The translations under genes and the position numbers were made by a program. A stretch of 55,330 bases of DNA, from the NCBI GenBank assembly GCA_003221615.1, contig QHSQ01000131.1:1-55330 (forward strand), given 5' to 3'. Below, piece after piece: positions 47,474-55,330 of this stretch. The notes beneath the pieces are model-generated. The model saw nothing but the letters and a program-made list of their open reading frames with translations, was not told the origin of the DNA and did no database searches. Source of the stretch: Candidatus Rokuibacteriota bacterium (GTDB lineage: Bacteria > Methylomirabilota > Methylomirabilia > Rokubacteriales > CSP1-6). Each line of letters starts with the position of its first letter. Positions within the stretch are counted from its first letter, which is position 1.

Positions 47474-49287
47474 GCGTGGCGCGCCGGTCGCTGCCGCGTC
47501 GCGACGCCGGGCACAAGCGCGTCATGGTGATCGCGACCTCCGTGGTCTTCGCGTTTCTCGTCCTGATCGGCCAGCTCTGGTATCTCCAGGTCCTCGAGGG
47601 CGGTCGGTTCCTCGACGCGTCGGACAAGAACCGGATCCGTGTGCGGCCCATCGCGGCGCCGCGCGGCATCCTGTTCGATCGTCACGGGATGCCGCTGGTC
47701 GACAACCGTCCCGCCTTCACGCTCTCGTTCATTCCTCGCGAGCTGCCGCGCGACGAGGAGAGCCGCGACGCCGTCCTCGGCCGCGTGGCCTCGCTGCTCC
47801 ACATCCCGTATCAGGACCTGACGGACGCCGTGGCGCGGGTGCCGGCCGACTCGCTCCTGCCCGTACGCGTGCGCCGCGGCCTCACCCTCGCGGACGTCGC
47901 GAAGGTCGAGGAGTGGAAGCTCGAGCTGCCGGGCGTCATTACGGAGGTCGAGCCCCAGCGCGTCTATCCGACGAGCCGTTTCGCCGCGCACCTGCTGGGC
48001 TACGTCCGCGAGGCCAACGACGAGCAGCTCAAGCAGGGGCGATACCGGCGCGGCGAGATGGTCGGGCAGAGCGGTCTCGAGCGCCTCCTCGACGAGTACC
48101 TGCGCGGTCAGGACGGCGGCGAACGGATCGAGGTCGACGCGATGGGCCGCCCGGTCCGTCGAGTGCAGCAGACCGAGCCGCATGCCGGGGCGCAGGTGAT
48201 CACGACCGTCGATCGCGGCATCCAGGAGGCCGCCGAGCGCGCCATGGACGGCCTGGCCGGCGCGGTCGTCGTCATGGATCCGCGCAACGGCGACATCCTC
48301 GCGATGGTATCGACACCGGCGTTCGAGATCGATCGCTTCACCGGCACGATCGATCGCGATGCGTGGGTGCGCGTGGTCCAGGATCCGAACTTTCCGCTGC
48401 TGAACCGTACGATCCAGACCCAGTACGCGCCCGGGTCCGTGTTCAAGATCCTCGTCGCGGCCGCCGGCCTGCAGGAAGGCAGCATCACCCCGCTCGACCG
48501 GACCTACTGCAACGGCGAGTTTCATCTGGGCACGTCGACGTTCAAGGACTGGAAGGAAGGCGGCCACGGCACGGTCGATCTCCACCGCGCGATCGCGCAG
48601 TCCTGCAACATCTTCTTCTACGAGGCTGGACTGAAGATCGGCGGCGCGGCGATCGTGAAGTACGCGAACACGTTCGGATTCGGCCAGCCGACGGCTATCG
48701 ACCTGCCCGGCGAGAAGAGCGGCCTGCTCCCGAAACCCCAGGTGGCGCGCGGGCGTCAGGGCGGCCGGACGTTCCCGCCCGGCGAGACGGTCAACATGTC
48801 GATCGGCCAGGGCACGGTGCTCGTCACGCCGATGCAGATCGCGCGCTTCATGGCCGCGGTCGCCAACGGGGGCGTTCTCTGGCGGCCGCGCCTCGTGCAG
48901 CGGGTCGAGCGCCCGGAACGCGTGGTCTGGAGCGACCAGGGGCAAGTCGCCGGGCACGTCGAGCTCTCGCCGGTGGTGTGGGCGTTTCTCCGCCAGAGCC
49001 TCTGGGCGGTCGTGAACGACAACGGCACGGGCGCGGCCGCGCGGATTCCGGGGCTGGACATCGCCGGAAAGACCGGCACCGCCCAGATGATCGCCAAGTC
49101 CAAGGCCGAGAAGGGCCAGGACCACGCGTGGTTCGCCGCCTTTGCGCCGGCCAAGGCGCCGGAGGTGGTGGTCGTGGTGCTCGTCGAGCGCGGCGGGAAA
49201 GGCGGCCAGGTCGCGGCGCCGATCGCGCGCAAGATCCTGAATGCGATCTTCTTCGAGAAGATCGCGGCGGTGGAGATCGCCGGCTAG
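47470..49287 (+). CDS. mrdA: Penicillin-binding protein 2 (elongation transpeptidase)
   Basis: 605-residue monofunctional transpeptidase. N-terminal membrane anchor (VMVIATSVVFAFLVLIGQLW), dimerisation/pedestal domain (APRGILFDRHGMPLVDNRPA) and transpeptidase domain with catalytic S323 in GSVFK, S378-C-N380, and K534-T-G (AGKTGTAQM). Cross-links lateral-wall peptidoglycan together with RodA. ATG overlaps mreD stop; TAG overlaps rodA GTG. Confidence 0.97.
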   Translation: MSVARRSLPRRDAGHKRVMVIATSVVFAFLVLIGQLWYLQVLEGGRFLDASDKNRIRVRPIAAPRGILFDRHGMPLVDNRPAFTLSFIPRELPRDEESRDAVLGRVASLLHIPYQDLTDAVARVPADSLLPVRVRRGLTLADVAKVEEWKLELPGVITEVEPQRVYPTSRFAAHLLGYVREANDEQLKQGRYRRGEMVGQSGLERLLDEYLRGQDGGERIEVDAMGRPVRRVQQTEPHAGAQVITTVDRGIQEAAERAMDGLAGAVVVMDPRNGDILAMVSTPAFEIDRFTGTIDRDAWVRVVQDPNFPLLNRTIQTQYAPGSVFKILVAAAGLQEGSITPLDRTYCNGEFHLGTSTFKDWKEGGHGTVDLHRAIAQSCNIFFYEAGLKIGGAAIVKYANTFGFGQPTAIDLPGEKSGLLPKPQVARGRQGGRTFPPGETVNMSIGQGTVLVTPMQIARFMAAVANGGVLWRPRLVQRVERPERVVWSDQGQVAGHVELSPVVWAFLRQSLWAVVNDNGTGAAARIPGLDIAGKTGTAQMIAKSKAEKGQDHAWFAAFAPAKAPEVVVVVLVERGGKGGQVAAPIARKILNAIFFEKIAAVEIAG

Positions 49288-50378
49288 TGCTGCGGATCGA
49301 CCGGCGCCTGCTGCAGAACGTCGACTGGCTGCTGCTGGTGACCGCGTTCGGGCTGGTCGTGATCAGCACGGTGACGCTCGCGAGCCTCCACGTGGGGCGG
49401 GCGGGCGGTAGCGTCGTCGTTCGCCAGCTCGTCTGGTTCGCGATCGGCCTGCTCATCATGGTCTTTCTCGCCAGCCTCGACACCCGACGGCTCGTTCGCG
49501 CCGCGCCGGCACTCTACGTGCTCGGTCTCGCCGGCCTGGCGTCGGTTTTCGTCCTCGGGCGAACCGTGTCGGGCGCGCGGCGGTGGGTCGTGCTCGGTCC
49601 AATGTCGGTCCAGCCGTCCGAGCTCTTCAAAGTATGCTTCTTACTGATGATGGTGTGGGCATTGACGTCCCGCTGGGCGCAGCCGGTGGGCAAGCTCACC
49701 TTGATCATGATGCTACCGATGGTGGCGGTGCCGGTCGTGCTGATCATCAAGCAGCCCGACCTCGGCACCGCGCTCTTGCTCGTCCCGGTGCTGGTTATTC
49801 TGTTGATCGGGGCCGGCATGCGCCTCAAGCTCCTCGGGGGCCTGGCCCTCGTGTCGCTGTCGGCGCTGCCGCTCGCCTGGTTGGCGCTGAAGGAATACCA
49901 GCGCGAACGGATTCTCGTCTTCCTGGACCCGTTCCGCGATCCGCTCGGGAGCGCGTACAACGTGATCCAGGCCAAGATCGCGATTGGATCGGGCCAGCTC
50001 ATGGGCAAGGGCGTGGCCGGCGCGACGCAGAGCCGGCTGGCGTTTCTCCCGGAGCGTCACACGGATTTCATCTTCGCCGTATTCGCCGAGATGTGGGGGT
50101 TCGTCGGCTGTCTCGTCCTGCTGCTGTGCTATGTCTTGCTCCTCCTGCGGGGCTTCGACATCGCGGCGACCGCGCGCGAGCCGGTAGGCCGGCTCGTGGC
50201 GCTGGGCGCCACGTCGCTGTTTGCGGCGCAGGTCTTGATCAACGTCGGGATGGTGACCGGGCTCCTGCCCGTCGTCGGGATTCCGCTGCCGTTGATGAGT
50301 TACGGCGGCTCCTCGATGGTCGCCTCGTTCATGACGCTTGGCCTCCTCCTTTCGGTTCGAATGCGGCAGTTCCAATGA
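49287..50378 (+). CDS. rodA: Rod-shape glycosyltransferase RodA (SEDS family)
   Basis: 363 residues from GTG 49287 (TAGTG overlap). About ten membrane segments. SEDS hallmarks: GARRWVVLGPMSVQPSELFK, KQPDLGTALLLVPVLVILL, QAKIAIGSGQLMGKG, LAFLPERHTDFIFAVFAEMWG (the Glu/Asp loop) and VGIPLPLMSYGGSSMVA. Polymerises lipid II, paired with PBP2. Confidence 0.97.
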   Translation: MLRIDRRLLQNVDWLLLVTAFGLVVISTVTLASLHVGRAGGSVVVRQLVWFAIGLLIMVFLASLDTRRLVRAAPALYVLGLAGLASVFVLGRTVSGARRWVVLGPMSVQPSELFKVCFLLMMVWALTSRWAQPVGKLTLIMMLPMVAVPVVLIIKQPDLGTALLLVPVLVILLIGAGMRLKLLGGLALVSLSALPLAWLALKEYQRERILVFLDPFRDPLGSAYNVIQAKIAIGSGQLMGKGVAGATQSRLAFLPERHTDFIFAVFAEMWGFVGCLVLLLCYVLLLLRGFDIAATAREPVGRLVALGATSLFAAQVLINVGMVTGLLPVVGIPLPLMSYGGSSMVASFMTLGLLLSVRMRQFQ

Positions 50379-50432
50379 GACACGGACGACGCGGAGGTAT
50401 GACGCGGGTCACCGTGTCGGCGAGGTGCTGCC

Positions 50433-51998
50433 GTGCGCAAACGGATCGTCGTCAATGCGGGTCTCACCGAAACCCGAGTCGGAGTCCAGGAGGGTAATCT
50501 CCTCACCGAGCTGTACCTCGAGCGGCATCGGCACCGCTCGATCGTGGGGAGCGTCTACAAGGGTGTCGTGACGAACGTCCTGCCGGGCATGCAGGCGGCG
50601 TTCGTCGACATCGGCCTGCAAAAGGACGCCTTCCTCTACGCCGGCGACTACACGACCAATCTGGCCGACCTGACCGGCGTGATGCTGGCCGTCGCCGACG
50701 ACGAAGGCGATGGCGACGAGGCCGACGCCGATCCCGATGCCGACGTCGTGGGCGAGGTGGTGCCCCGCCGCGAGATGGCGCCGATCGAAGACCTCGTCCA
50801 CAAAGACCAGACCGTTCTGGTGCAAGTCTCGAAGGAATCCCTCGGGACCAAGGGCGCCCGGATCACCTCGTTCATCTCGCTTCCGGGGCGTTATCTCGTC
50901 TACATGCCGCAGGCCCGTCACATCGGCGTCTCGCGCCGCATCCGTGACGACCGCGAGCGCGAGCGCCTGCGCGCCGCGCTGCGCTCGGTGAGCTTGCCGC
51001 CGGGCGGCTTCATCTTGAGAACCAACGCCGAGGGCAAGAGCGAGAGCGAGTTTGCCGCCGACGTCGAATTCCTCACGCGTCTGTGGGCTCAGGTCCAGGC
51101 GCGCTTCGAGCAGGCGCCGGCGCCGGCGGTCTTGCACGAAGAGGGCGATCTCACCTTCCGGGTGGTACGCGATCTGTTCTCGCCGGAGGTCGACGAGTTC
51201 GTCGTCGACTCGCGCGAGGTCTACGACAAGTGTGCCGGCTACGTCGAGGCCCTGGTGCCGGCGCTCCGCGACCGGGTGCGGCGCTGGGAAGAGCCCACGC
51301 CGATCTTCGAGGCGCTGGGCATCGAGAAGGACATCGAGAAGGCGCTCCGGCGCCGCGTGTGGCTCAAGTCGGGCGGGTACATCGTCATTGATCACACCGA
51401 GGCGCTCGTCTCGATCGACGTGAACACCGGCAAGTATGTCGGCAAGCGCGACTTCGAGCAGACCGTGCTCAAGATCAACCTCGAGGCGGTGGGCGAGGTC
51501 GTGCGCCAGATCCGCCTGCGCGACCTCGGTGGGATCATCATCATCGACTTCATCGATATGGAGTCGGCCGAGCACCGCGAGCAGGTGTACCGGGCCCTCA
51601 AGCGCGCGCTGGCCGAGGACAAGGCGCGCACCAACGTGCTCGAGATCTCCGAGCTGGGTCTGGTCGAGATGACGCGCAAGCGCGTGCGTCAGGACCTCCG
51701 CTCGTTGCTCTCGGTGGTGTGCCCGACGTGCAAGGGCAGCGGCATCACCAAGTCGGACGCGACGCTCGCCGCCGAGATCTTCCGGGGAGTGCAGGCGAAG
51801 GTCGCCACCGCCGAGGACGCGAACGGCCGCGAGGTGGTGATCCGTGTGCATCCCGATCTCGCCCGGTACTTCGAAGGCGACGGGCATGAAGGCCTAGAGC
51901 GGCTCGCGCGAGTCGTCGAGCGCAAGATCACGATCCAGCCGAACCACGCTGACCGCGAAGGCTACGAAGTCAGGCTGCGCGGCGGCGCCTCGCAGTGA
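50433..51998 (+). CDS. rng: Ribonuclease G/E family protein
   Basis: 521 residues, GTG start. N-terminal S1 domain (GSVYKGVVTNVLPGMQAAFVDIG) interrupted after about residue 88 by an acidic insert of some 20 residues (DDEGDGDEADADPDAD); nuclease core with VSIDVNTGKYVG and IIIDFIDM carrying the metal-binding aspartates; Zn-link CPTCKGSG near residue 432. No long RNase E-type C-terminal tail, so closest to RNase G. It often follows mre/rodA genes, as here (54 bp after rodA). Confidence 0.95.
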   Translation: MRKRIVVNAGLTETRVGVQEGNLLTELYLERHRHRSIVGSVYKGVVTNVLPGMQAAFVDIGLQKDAFLYAGDYTTNLADLTGVMLAVADDEGDGDEADADPDADVVGEVVPRREMAPIEDLVHKDQTVLVQVSKESLGTKGARITSFISLPGRYLVYMPQARHIGVSRRIRDDRERERLRAALRSVSLPPGGFILRTNAEGKSESEFAADVEFLTRLWAQVQARFEQAPAPAVLHEEGDLTFRVVRDLFSPEVDEFVVDSREVYDKCAGYVEALVPALRDRVRRWEEPTPIFEALGIEKDIEKALRRRVWLKSGGYIVIDHTEALVSIDVNTGKYVGKRDFEQTVLKINLEAVGEVVRQIRLRDLGGIIIIDFIDMESAEHREQVYRALKRALAEDKARTNVLEISELGLVEMTRKRVRQDLRSLLSVVCPTCKGSGITKSDATLAAEIFRGVQAKVATAEDANGREVVIRVHPDLARYFEGDGHEGLERLARVVERKITIQPNHADREGYEVRLRGGASQ

Positions 51999-52005
51999 CC
52001 CGCTG

Positions 52006-52365
52006 ATGGCGCGCCAGCGGCCGTCACGGATCAGCCAGGCCAGGCTGGTCGGCGACCTGAAGCTCGCCGCCAAGCGCGGCGACCGGACGGCGCTCTCCCT
52101 GGCTCTTGACCAGATGCGCACCCTCGCCCATTCGCCGCGCTACTGGGAAAAGTATCTGTCGCTCCTGTCCAACCCGCTCGCGCGCCTCGTGGATCTGCTG
52201 GTGATCAAACAGGGGGACCGCATCGCGTATCAGAAAGGCTGGAAGCTTCCGCGGCCGCAGCCGGCGAAGGCGAAGGCGCAGGCGCAGAAGAAAGGGACGA
52301 GGGCGAGCGCGGGCAGCCGCCGGCGGACGTCCGCCGCCGAGCAGCCGTTCCTGTTCGACGTCTGA
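52006..52365 (+). CDS. Small basic protein of unknown function
   Basis: 119 residues, ATG, 7 bp after rng. Residues 1-78 are helical (SQARLVGDLKLAAKRGDRTA, YWEKYLSLLSNPLARLVDLL); the tail is Lys/Arg/Ala-rich (PAKAKAQAQKKGTRAS) and ends with EQPFLFDV. No family recognised; spacing suggests co-expression with rng, and the basic tail suggests nucleic-acid or ribosome contact (inference). Confidence 0.65.
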   Translation: MARQRPSRISQARLVGDLKLAAKRGDRTALSLALDQMRTLAHSPRYWEKYLSLLSNPLARLVDLLVIKQGDRIAYQKGWKLPRPQPAKAKAQAQKKGTRASAGSRRRTSAAEQPFLFDV

Positions 52366-52387
52366 GCCTTCCCAGGCGCGAGCCACG

Positions 52388-53284
52388 GTGTCGCGCGCGT
52401 TCGTCATCGTCAATCCCGCGGCGGGTGGCGGCCGCACCGCGCTGAAGTGGCCCGCCATCTCCGCCGAGCTCGCCCGTCTCGGCCTCGCGTTCGACGCAGC
52501 CCAGACCACTCAGCGGGGCCACGCCACCGATCTCGCGCGTCGGGCGGTCGGTGCGGGCTGGCCTCTCGTGGTCGCGGTCGGAGGCGACGGCACCCTGAAC
52601 GAGGTCGTCAACGGCGTGACCGACCCGCACGGCTCGCCGCTCGCGACGACCGGCGCAATCCTGACCGGGCGCGGCCGCGATGCGTGCCGCAACTTGGGCC
52701 TCGCCTCGGACTGGCGCCTCGCGGCCCGCCGGCTCGCGGAAGGCGCCGACACCTCGCTGGATCTCGGTGCGGCCGACTGGCCAGCCGGTACACGCCGCTA
52801 CTTCCTCAGCGCCGCGGGCGCCGGCTTCGACGCCGCGGTGGCCGAGGTCGCGTCGTCGCGAGGCGGCGCCGGCACGTTTCCCTATGTGCTCGCGGTGCTC
52901 GGGCGTCTCGTCGCGCACCGACCATTGCCGGTGACGATCCAGTCCGACGGCGCGCCCGAATCGTCGGCGTCCGTCACGACGGTCGTCGTCGCCAACGGCG
53001 CCTACTACGGCGGCGGCATGAAGATCGCGCCACCGGCGGACCCCGCCGATGGCGCCCTCGACCTCGTCGTCATCGGCGCACTCGGGCGCGCCGAGCTTCT
53101 GCGCTGGCTGCCCACGGTCTACTGGGGAGGCCATCTCAAGAGTCCCAGGATGTCGATTCGGCGCGTCGACCGTGTGCGCGTCGCCGGGCCCTCGACCTTG
53201 CCCACGCACCTGGACGGCGAGCCGGCTACCGACAGTCCGGTCACGTTCCGCGTTTGCCCGCGCGGCCTGCGCCTGCGGCGCTGA
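52388..53284 (+). CDS. Diacylglycerol/lipid kinase (DgkB/YegS/LCB5 family)
   Basis: 298 residues, GTG start. DAGK catalytic domain: AFVIVNPAAGGGRTALKWPA, the nucleotide motif VAVGGDGTLNEVVNGV, a GRGRDACRNLG variant of the usual GTGNDFAR, and C-terminal YYGGGMKIAPPADPADGALD plus LDGEPAT. Phosphorylates a lipid substrate that cannot be named from sequence. Confidence 0.9.
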   Translation: MSRAFVIVNPAAGGGRTALKWPAISAELARLGLAFDAAQTTQRGHATDLARRAVGAGWPLVVAVGGDGTLNEVVNGVTDPHGSPLATTGAILTGRGRDACRNLGLASDWRLAARRLAEGADTSLDLGAADWPAGTRRYFLSAAGAGFDAAVAEVASSRGGAGTFPYVLAVLGRLVAHRPLPVTIQSDGAPESSASVTTVVVANGAYYGGGMKIAPPADPADGALDLVVIGALGRAELLRWLPTVYWGGHLKSPRMSIRRVDRVRVAGPSTLPTHLDGEPATDSPVTFRVCPRGLRLRR

Positions 53285-53326
53285 TCGGCGCCGGCCCCGC
53301 CTGCCGGGAATCGCCGGAGCCCGCGG

Positions 53327-53355
53327 TTGACGGCAGCCCGTCGCGGGGCGATACT
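53327..53355 (+). promoter_or_regulatory. csoR-copA promoter
   Basis: -35 TTGACG (53327-53332), 17-bp spacer, -10 GATACT (53350-53355). The -10 touches the CsoR operator. Confidence 0.65.
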
Positions 53356-53369
53356 ACCCCCAGGGGGTA
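53355..53369 (+). promoter_or_regulatory. CsoR-type operator
   Basis: Palindrome TACCCCC-A-GGGGGTA, matching the G-tract inverted repeats bound by CsoR/RcnR regulators, placed between the -10 and the csoR start and overlapping the Shine-Dalgarno region. Predicts autorepression relieved by Cu(I). Confidence 0.85.
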
Positions 53370-53374
53370 TAGGA

Positions 53375-53656
53375 ATGATCAATGAGGAGACGAAGGCCAA
53401 GGCCCTCGGGCGCCTGCGTCGAATCGAAGGTCAGGTGCAGGGTCTGCAGCGGATGATCGACGGCGAGGCGTACTGCGTCGACATCCTGCTCCAGGTCTCG
53501 GCCGTGCAGGGGGCCCTCGAGCAGGTCGAGAAGCTCCTGCTGGGCCGGCACATCGAGTCGTGCGTGGCCGACGCGCTGCGCACGGGCTCCAAGAGCGAGC
53601 GCCAGCAGAAGATCGACGAGCTGCTCGACGTGTTCGCGCGCTTCAGGGGGAAGTGA
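53375..53656 (+). CDS. csoR: Copper-sensing transcriptional repressor CsoR
   Basis: 93 residues from ATG 53375. All-helical DUF156 fold: AKALGRLRRIEGQVQGLQRMI, copper ligands C34 (AYCVDILLQ), H59 and C63 (RHIESCV) in the proper C-H-C arrangement for Cu(I), not the Ni or persulfide variants. Overlaps the start of copA by one base (TGATG). Confidence 0.95.
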   Translation: MINEETKAKALGRLRRIEGQVQGLQRMIDGEAYCVDILLQVSAVQGALEQVEKLLLGRHIESCVADALRTGSKSERQQKIDELLDVFARFRGK

Positions 53657-55330
53657 TGCCCGAGCCAATGGAAGATCTCGTCGCGCCCGTCCGCGGCATG
53701 CACTGCGCGGCGTGCGTCGGGAAGGTCGAACGGGCGCTGACCTCGGTCCCCGGCGTCGATCGGGCCTCGGTCAATCTCGCGACCGAGCGGGCGAGCGTCT
53801 CGTTCGATCCGGCCCTGACGAGCGTCGACGCGTTGCGGACGGCGGTGGCCGCCGCCGGTTACGAGCTGGCCGAGGCTCGCCCGGGGGCCGGGCCGTCCGA
53901 CGACGCCGAGCAGGCCGCGCGAGAGGCCGATCAGCGCCGCCAGCGGACCCGTCTGGTCGTCGGCGCGCTGCTGTCCGCGCCCGTGCTGCTGGGCGGGATG
54001 GCGCATCTCCTGCCGTGGGTGCCGGCGGTCCTTCAGGATCCCTGGGTCCTCCTGGTCCTCACGACGCCCGTCCAGTTCTGGGTCGGCTGGCAGTTCCATC
54101 GAGGGTTCCTGCACGACCTCCGCTACCGGAACGCGTCGATGTCGACCCTGGTCTCGGTCGGGACGAACGCCGCGTACTTCTTCAGCGTCGCGGTGACCCT
54201 GTGGCCCCATGCGTTCCCGCAGCACGGCGCGATGAGATATTACGACGTGAGCGCCGTCGTCATCACGCTGGTCGTGCTGGGGCGCTGGCTCGAAGCGCGG
54301 GCGCGCGGGCGGACCTCGGAGGCGATTCGCCGCCTGGTGAGCCTCGCGCCGCGGACCGCCCGCGTCGTTCGCGATGGGGTGGAAGTCGACGTGCCGACGG
54401 CCGACGTGCAGGTCGGCGACTTCGTGCGCATTCGCCCGGGCGAGCGCGTCCCTGTGGATGGGGTGGTCAGCGAGGGCGCCTCCACGATCGACGAGTCGAT
54501 GCTGACCGGCGAGAGCGTGCCTGTCGACAAGCGCCTCGACTCGAAGGTCTTCGCGGGCACCGTCAACCGCACCGGCAGCTTCATCTTCCGCGCGGCGCGC
54601 GTGGGCAGCGAGACGACCCTGGCGCGTATCGTCAAGCTCGTCGCCGACGCGCAGGGCTCCCGCGCGCCGATCCAGCGGCTGGCCGACCGGGTCGCGGCGA
54701 TCTTCGTGCCGATCGTGCTGGCGATCGCGGGGCTGACGTTTCTCGGCTGGTGGATCTTCGGGCCCGCGCCCTCCGCGCTCTACGCCCTGACGAGCGCGGT
54801 GGCCGTGCTCGTCATCGCGTGCCCGTGCGCCATGGGGCTCGCGACACCGACTGCGATCATGGTCGCCACCGGGCGCGGCGCCGAGCTCGGGATTCTGGTC
54901 AAGAACGCCAGGGCGCTCGAGCTGCTGGATCGGGTGAACACGGTCGTATTCGACAAGACCGGGACCCTGACGATCGGCCGCCTCGTGGTCACCGACGTGA
55001 TCGCCGCGGACGGCGGCGAGATCGGCGACGGTGAGATCCTCGCGCTCGCCGCGGCGGCGGAGCAGGGATCGGAGCACCCGCTCGGCGAAGCGATCGTCGC
55101 GCGGGCCAAGGAGCGTGGCCTGGCGCTCCCGCCGATCGGCGAGTTCACGACGGTGCCGGGGCAGGGGATCGACGCGATGGCGACCGACGGCCGCGTCCTT
55201 CTCGGCAACCGCGCGCTGATGGACGCTCGGGGCGTCGACGTCGAAGCGCTCGCGCCGCGGGCGCGCCGGCTCGCCGCTGATGGCAAGACCGTCGTCTATC
55301 TGGCGCTCGGCGGCCGCGCGCTCGGCGTCA
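53656..55330 (+). CDS. copA: Copper-exporting P1B-type ATPase CopA (3' end outside window)
   Basis: 558 residues visible, cut off by the window. N-terminal HMA domain with C17 and C20 (GMHCAACVGK), membrane segments, actuator domain TGES motif (SMLTGESVPVDK), the transport-site C389-P-C391 (ACPCAMGLATP), the phosphorylated D433 in DKTGTLT, and the HP motif (SEHPLGEAI). Exports Cu(I) from the cytoplasm using ATP. The last part of the nucleotide-binding domain is missing. Controlled with csoR. Confidence 0.95.
   Translation, partial: MPEPMEDLVAPVRGMHCAACVGKVERALTSVPGVDRASVNLATERASVSFDPALTSVDALRTAVAAAGYELAEARPGAGPSDDAEQAAREADQRRQRTRLVVGALLSAPVLLGGMAHLLPWVPAVLQDPWVLLVLTTPVQFWVGWQFHRGFLHDLRYRNASMSTLVSVGTNAAYFFSVAVTLWPHAFPQHGAMRYYDVSAVVITLVVLGRWLEARARGRTSEAIRRLVSLAPRTARVVRDGVEVDVPTADVQVGDFVRIRPGERVPVDGVVSEGASTIDESMLTGESVPVDKRLDSKVFAGTVNRTGSFIFRAARVGSETTLARIVKLVADAQGSRAPIQRLADRVAAIFVPIVLAIAGLTFLGWWIFGPAPSALYALTSAVAVLVIACPCAMGLATPTAIMVATGRGAELGILVKNARALELLDRVNTVVFDKTGTLTIGRLVVTDVIAADGGEIGDGEILALAAAAEQGSEHPLGEAIVARAKERGLALPPIGEFTTVPGQGIDAMATDGRVLLGNRALMDARGVDVEALAPRARRLAADGKTVVYLALGGRALGV

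Overview
This is 55 kb of a GC-rich, densely packed bacterial chromosome with housekeeping genes on both strands. Overall flavour (high GC, many GTG/ATGA start-stop overlaps, KimA-type permease, GroEL ending in HGDMY, MutS2 beside dnaG/rpoD) suggests an uncultured lineage such as Methylomirabilota/Rokubacteria or a related deltaproteobacterium-like group. That placement is inference; no rRNA gene is present to prove it.

Layout. 0.1-7.9 kb (minus): RNase HI, a C4 zinc-ribbon coiled-coil protein, a CAT-anticodon tRNA, and a macromolecular-synthesis cluster rpsU-mutS2-dnaG-rpoD read from a promoter at about 7.9 kb. 7.9-15.5 kb: a plus-strand Na+/H+ antiporter-like gene, then minus-strand pth, rplY, prs, tRNA-Gln, ispE, a lipoprotein and an odd DciA-TPR fusion. 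15.6-18.8 kb (plus): rlmD translationally overlapped with two Dpp-type permeases. 19.1-24.5 kb: a VanZ-like protein, the DNA-repair pair mrfA-mrfB, and a 2-hydroxyacid dehydrogenase. 24.5-28.4 kb: CIRCE-controlled groES-groEL and the rpsF-ssb-rpsR-rplI operon, closed by a clear intrinsic terminator. 28.4-32.9 kb: dnaB, interrupted at its Walker A motif by a class 3 intein, and a KimA-type potassium permease. 33-41 kb: alkA, DUF971, an MFS exporter, PPOX, ABC-F and HNH genes, an MlaC-type protein, a frameshifted secreted protein and a ComEA-like protein. 41-43.5 kb: a cold-shock island (csp, DEAD-box helicase, csp) next to a candidate structured RNA. 43.6-52 kb: an unrecognised conserved gene, then the rod-shape operon mreB-mreC-mreD-mrdA-rodA followed by rng. 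52-55.3 kb: a small basic protein, a lipid kinase, and a copper module csoR-copA that runs off the window.

The most unusual signals are: (1) at 41.37-41.57 kb a 13-codon ORF whose leader is complementary over 17 nt to the conserved 3' end of 16S rRNA, with its Shine-Dalgarno able to pair with its own stop region, followed by a branched intrinsic terminator; (2) an Ala1 class 3 DnaB intein carrying the W/C/T triad and both LAGLIDADG motifs; (3) non-canonical start codons for rpsR (ATT), rpsF (CTG) and rnhA (CTG), each with a good Shine-Dalgarno; (4) a 91-bp palindrome translated in frame inside mutS2; (5) a helicase-loader (DciA) domain fused to a TPR lipoprotein-like protein.
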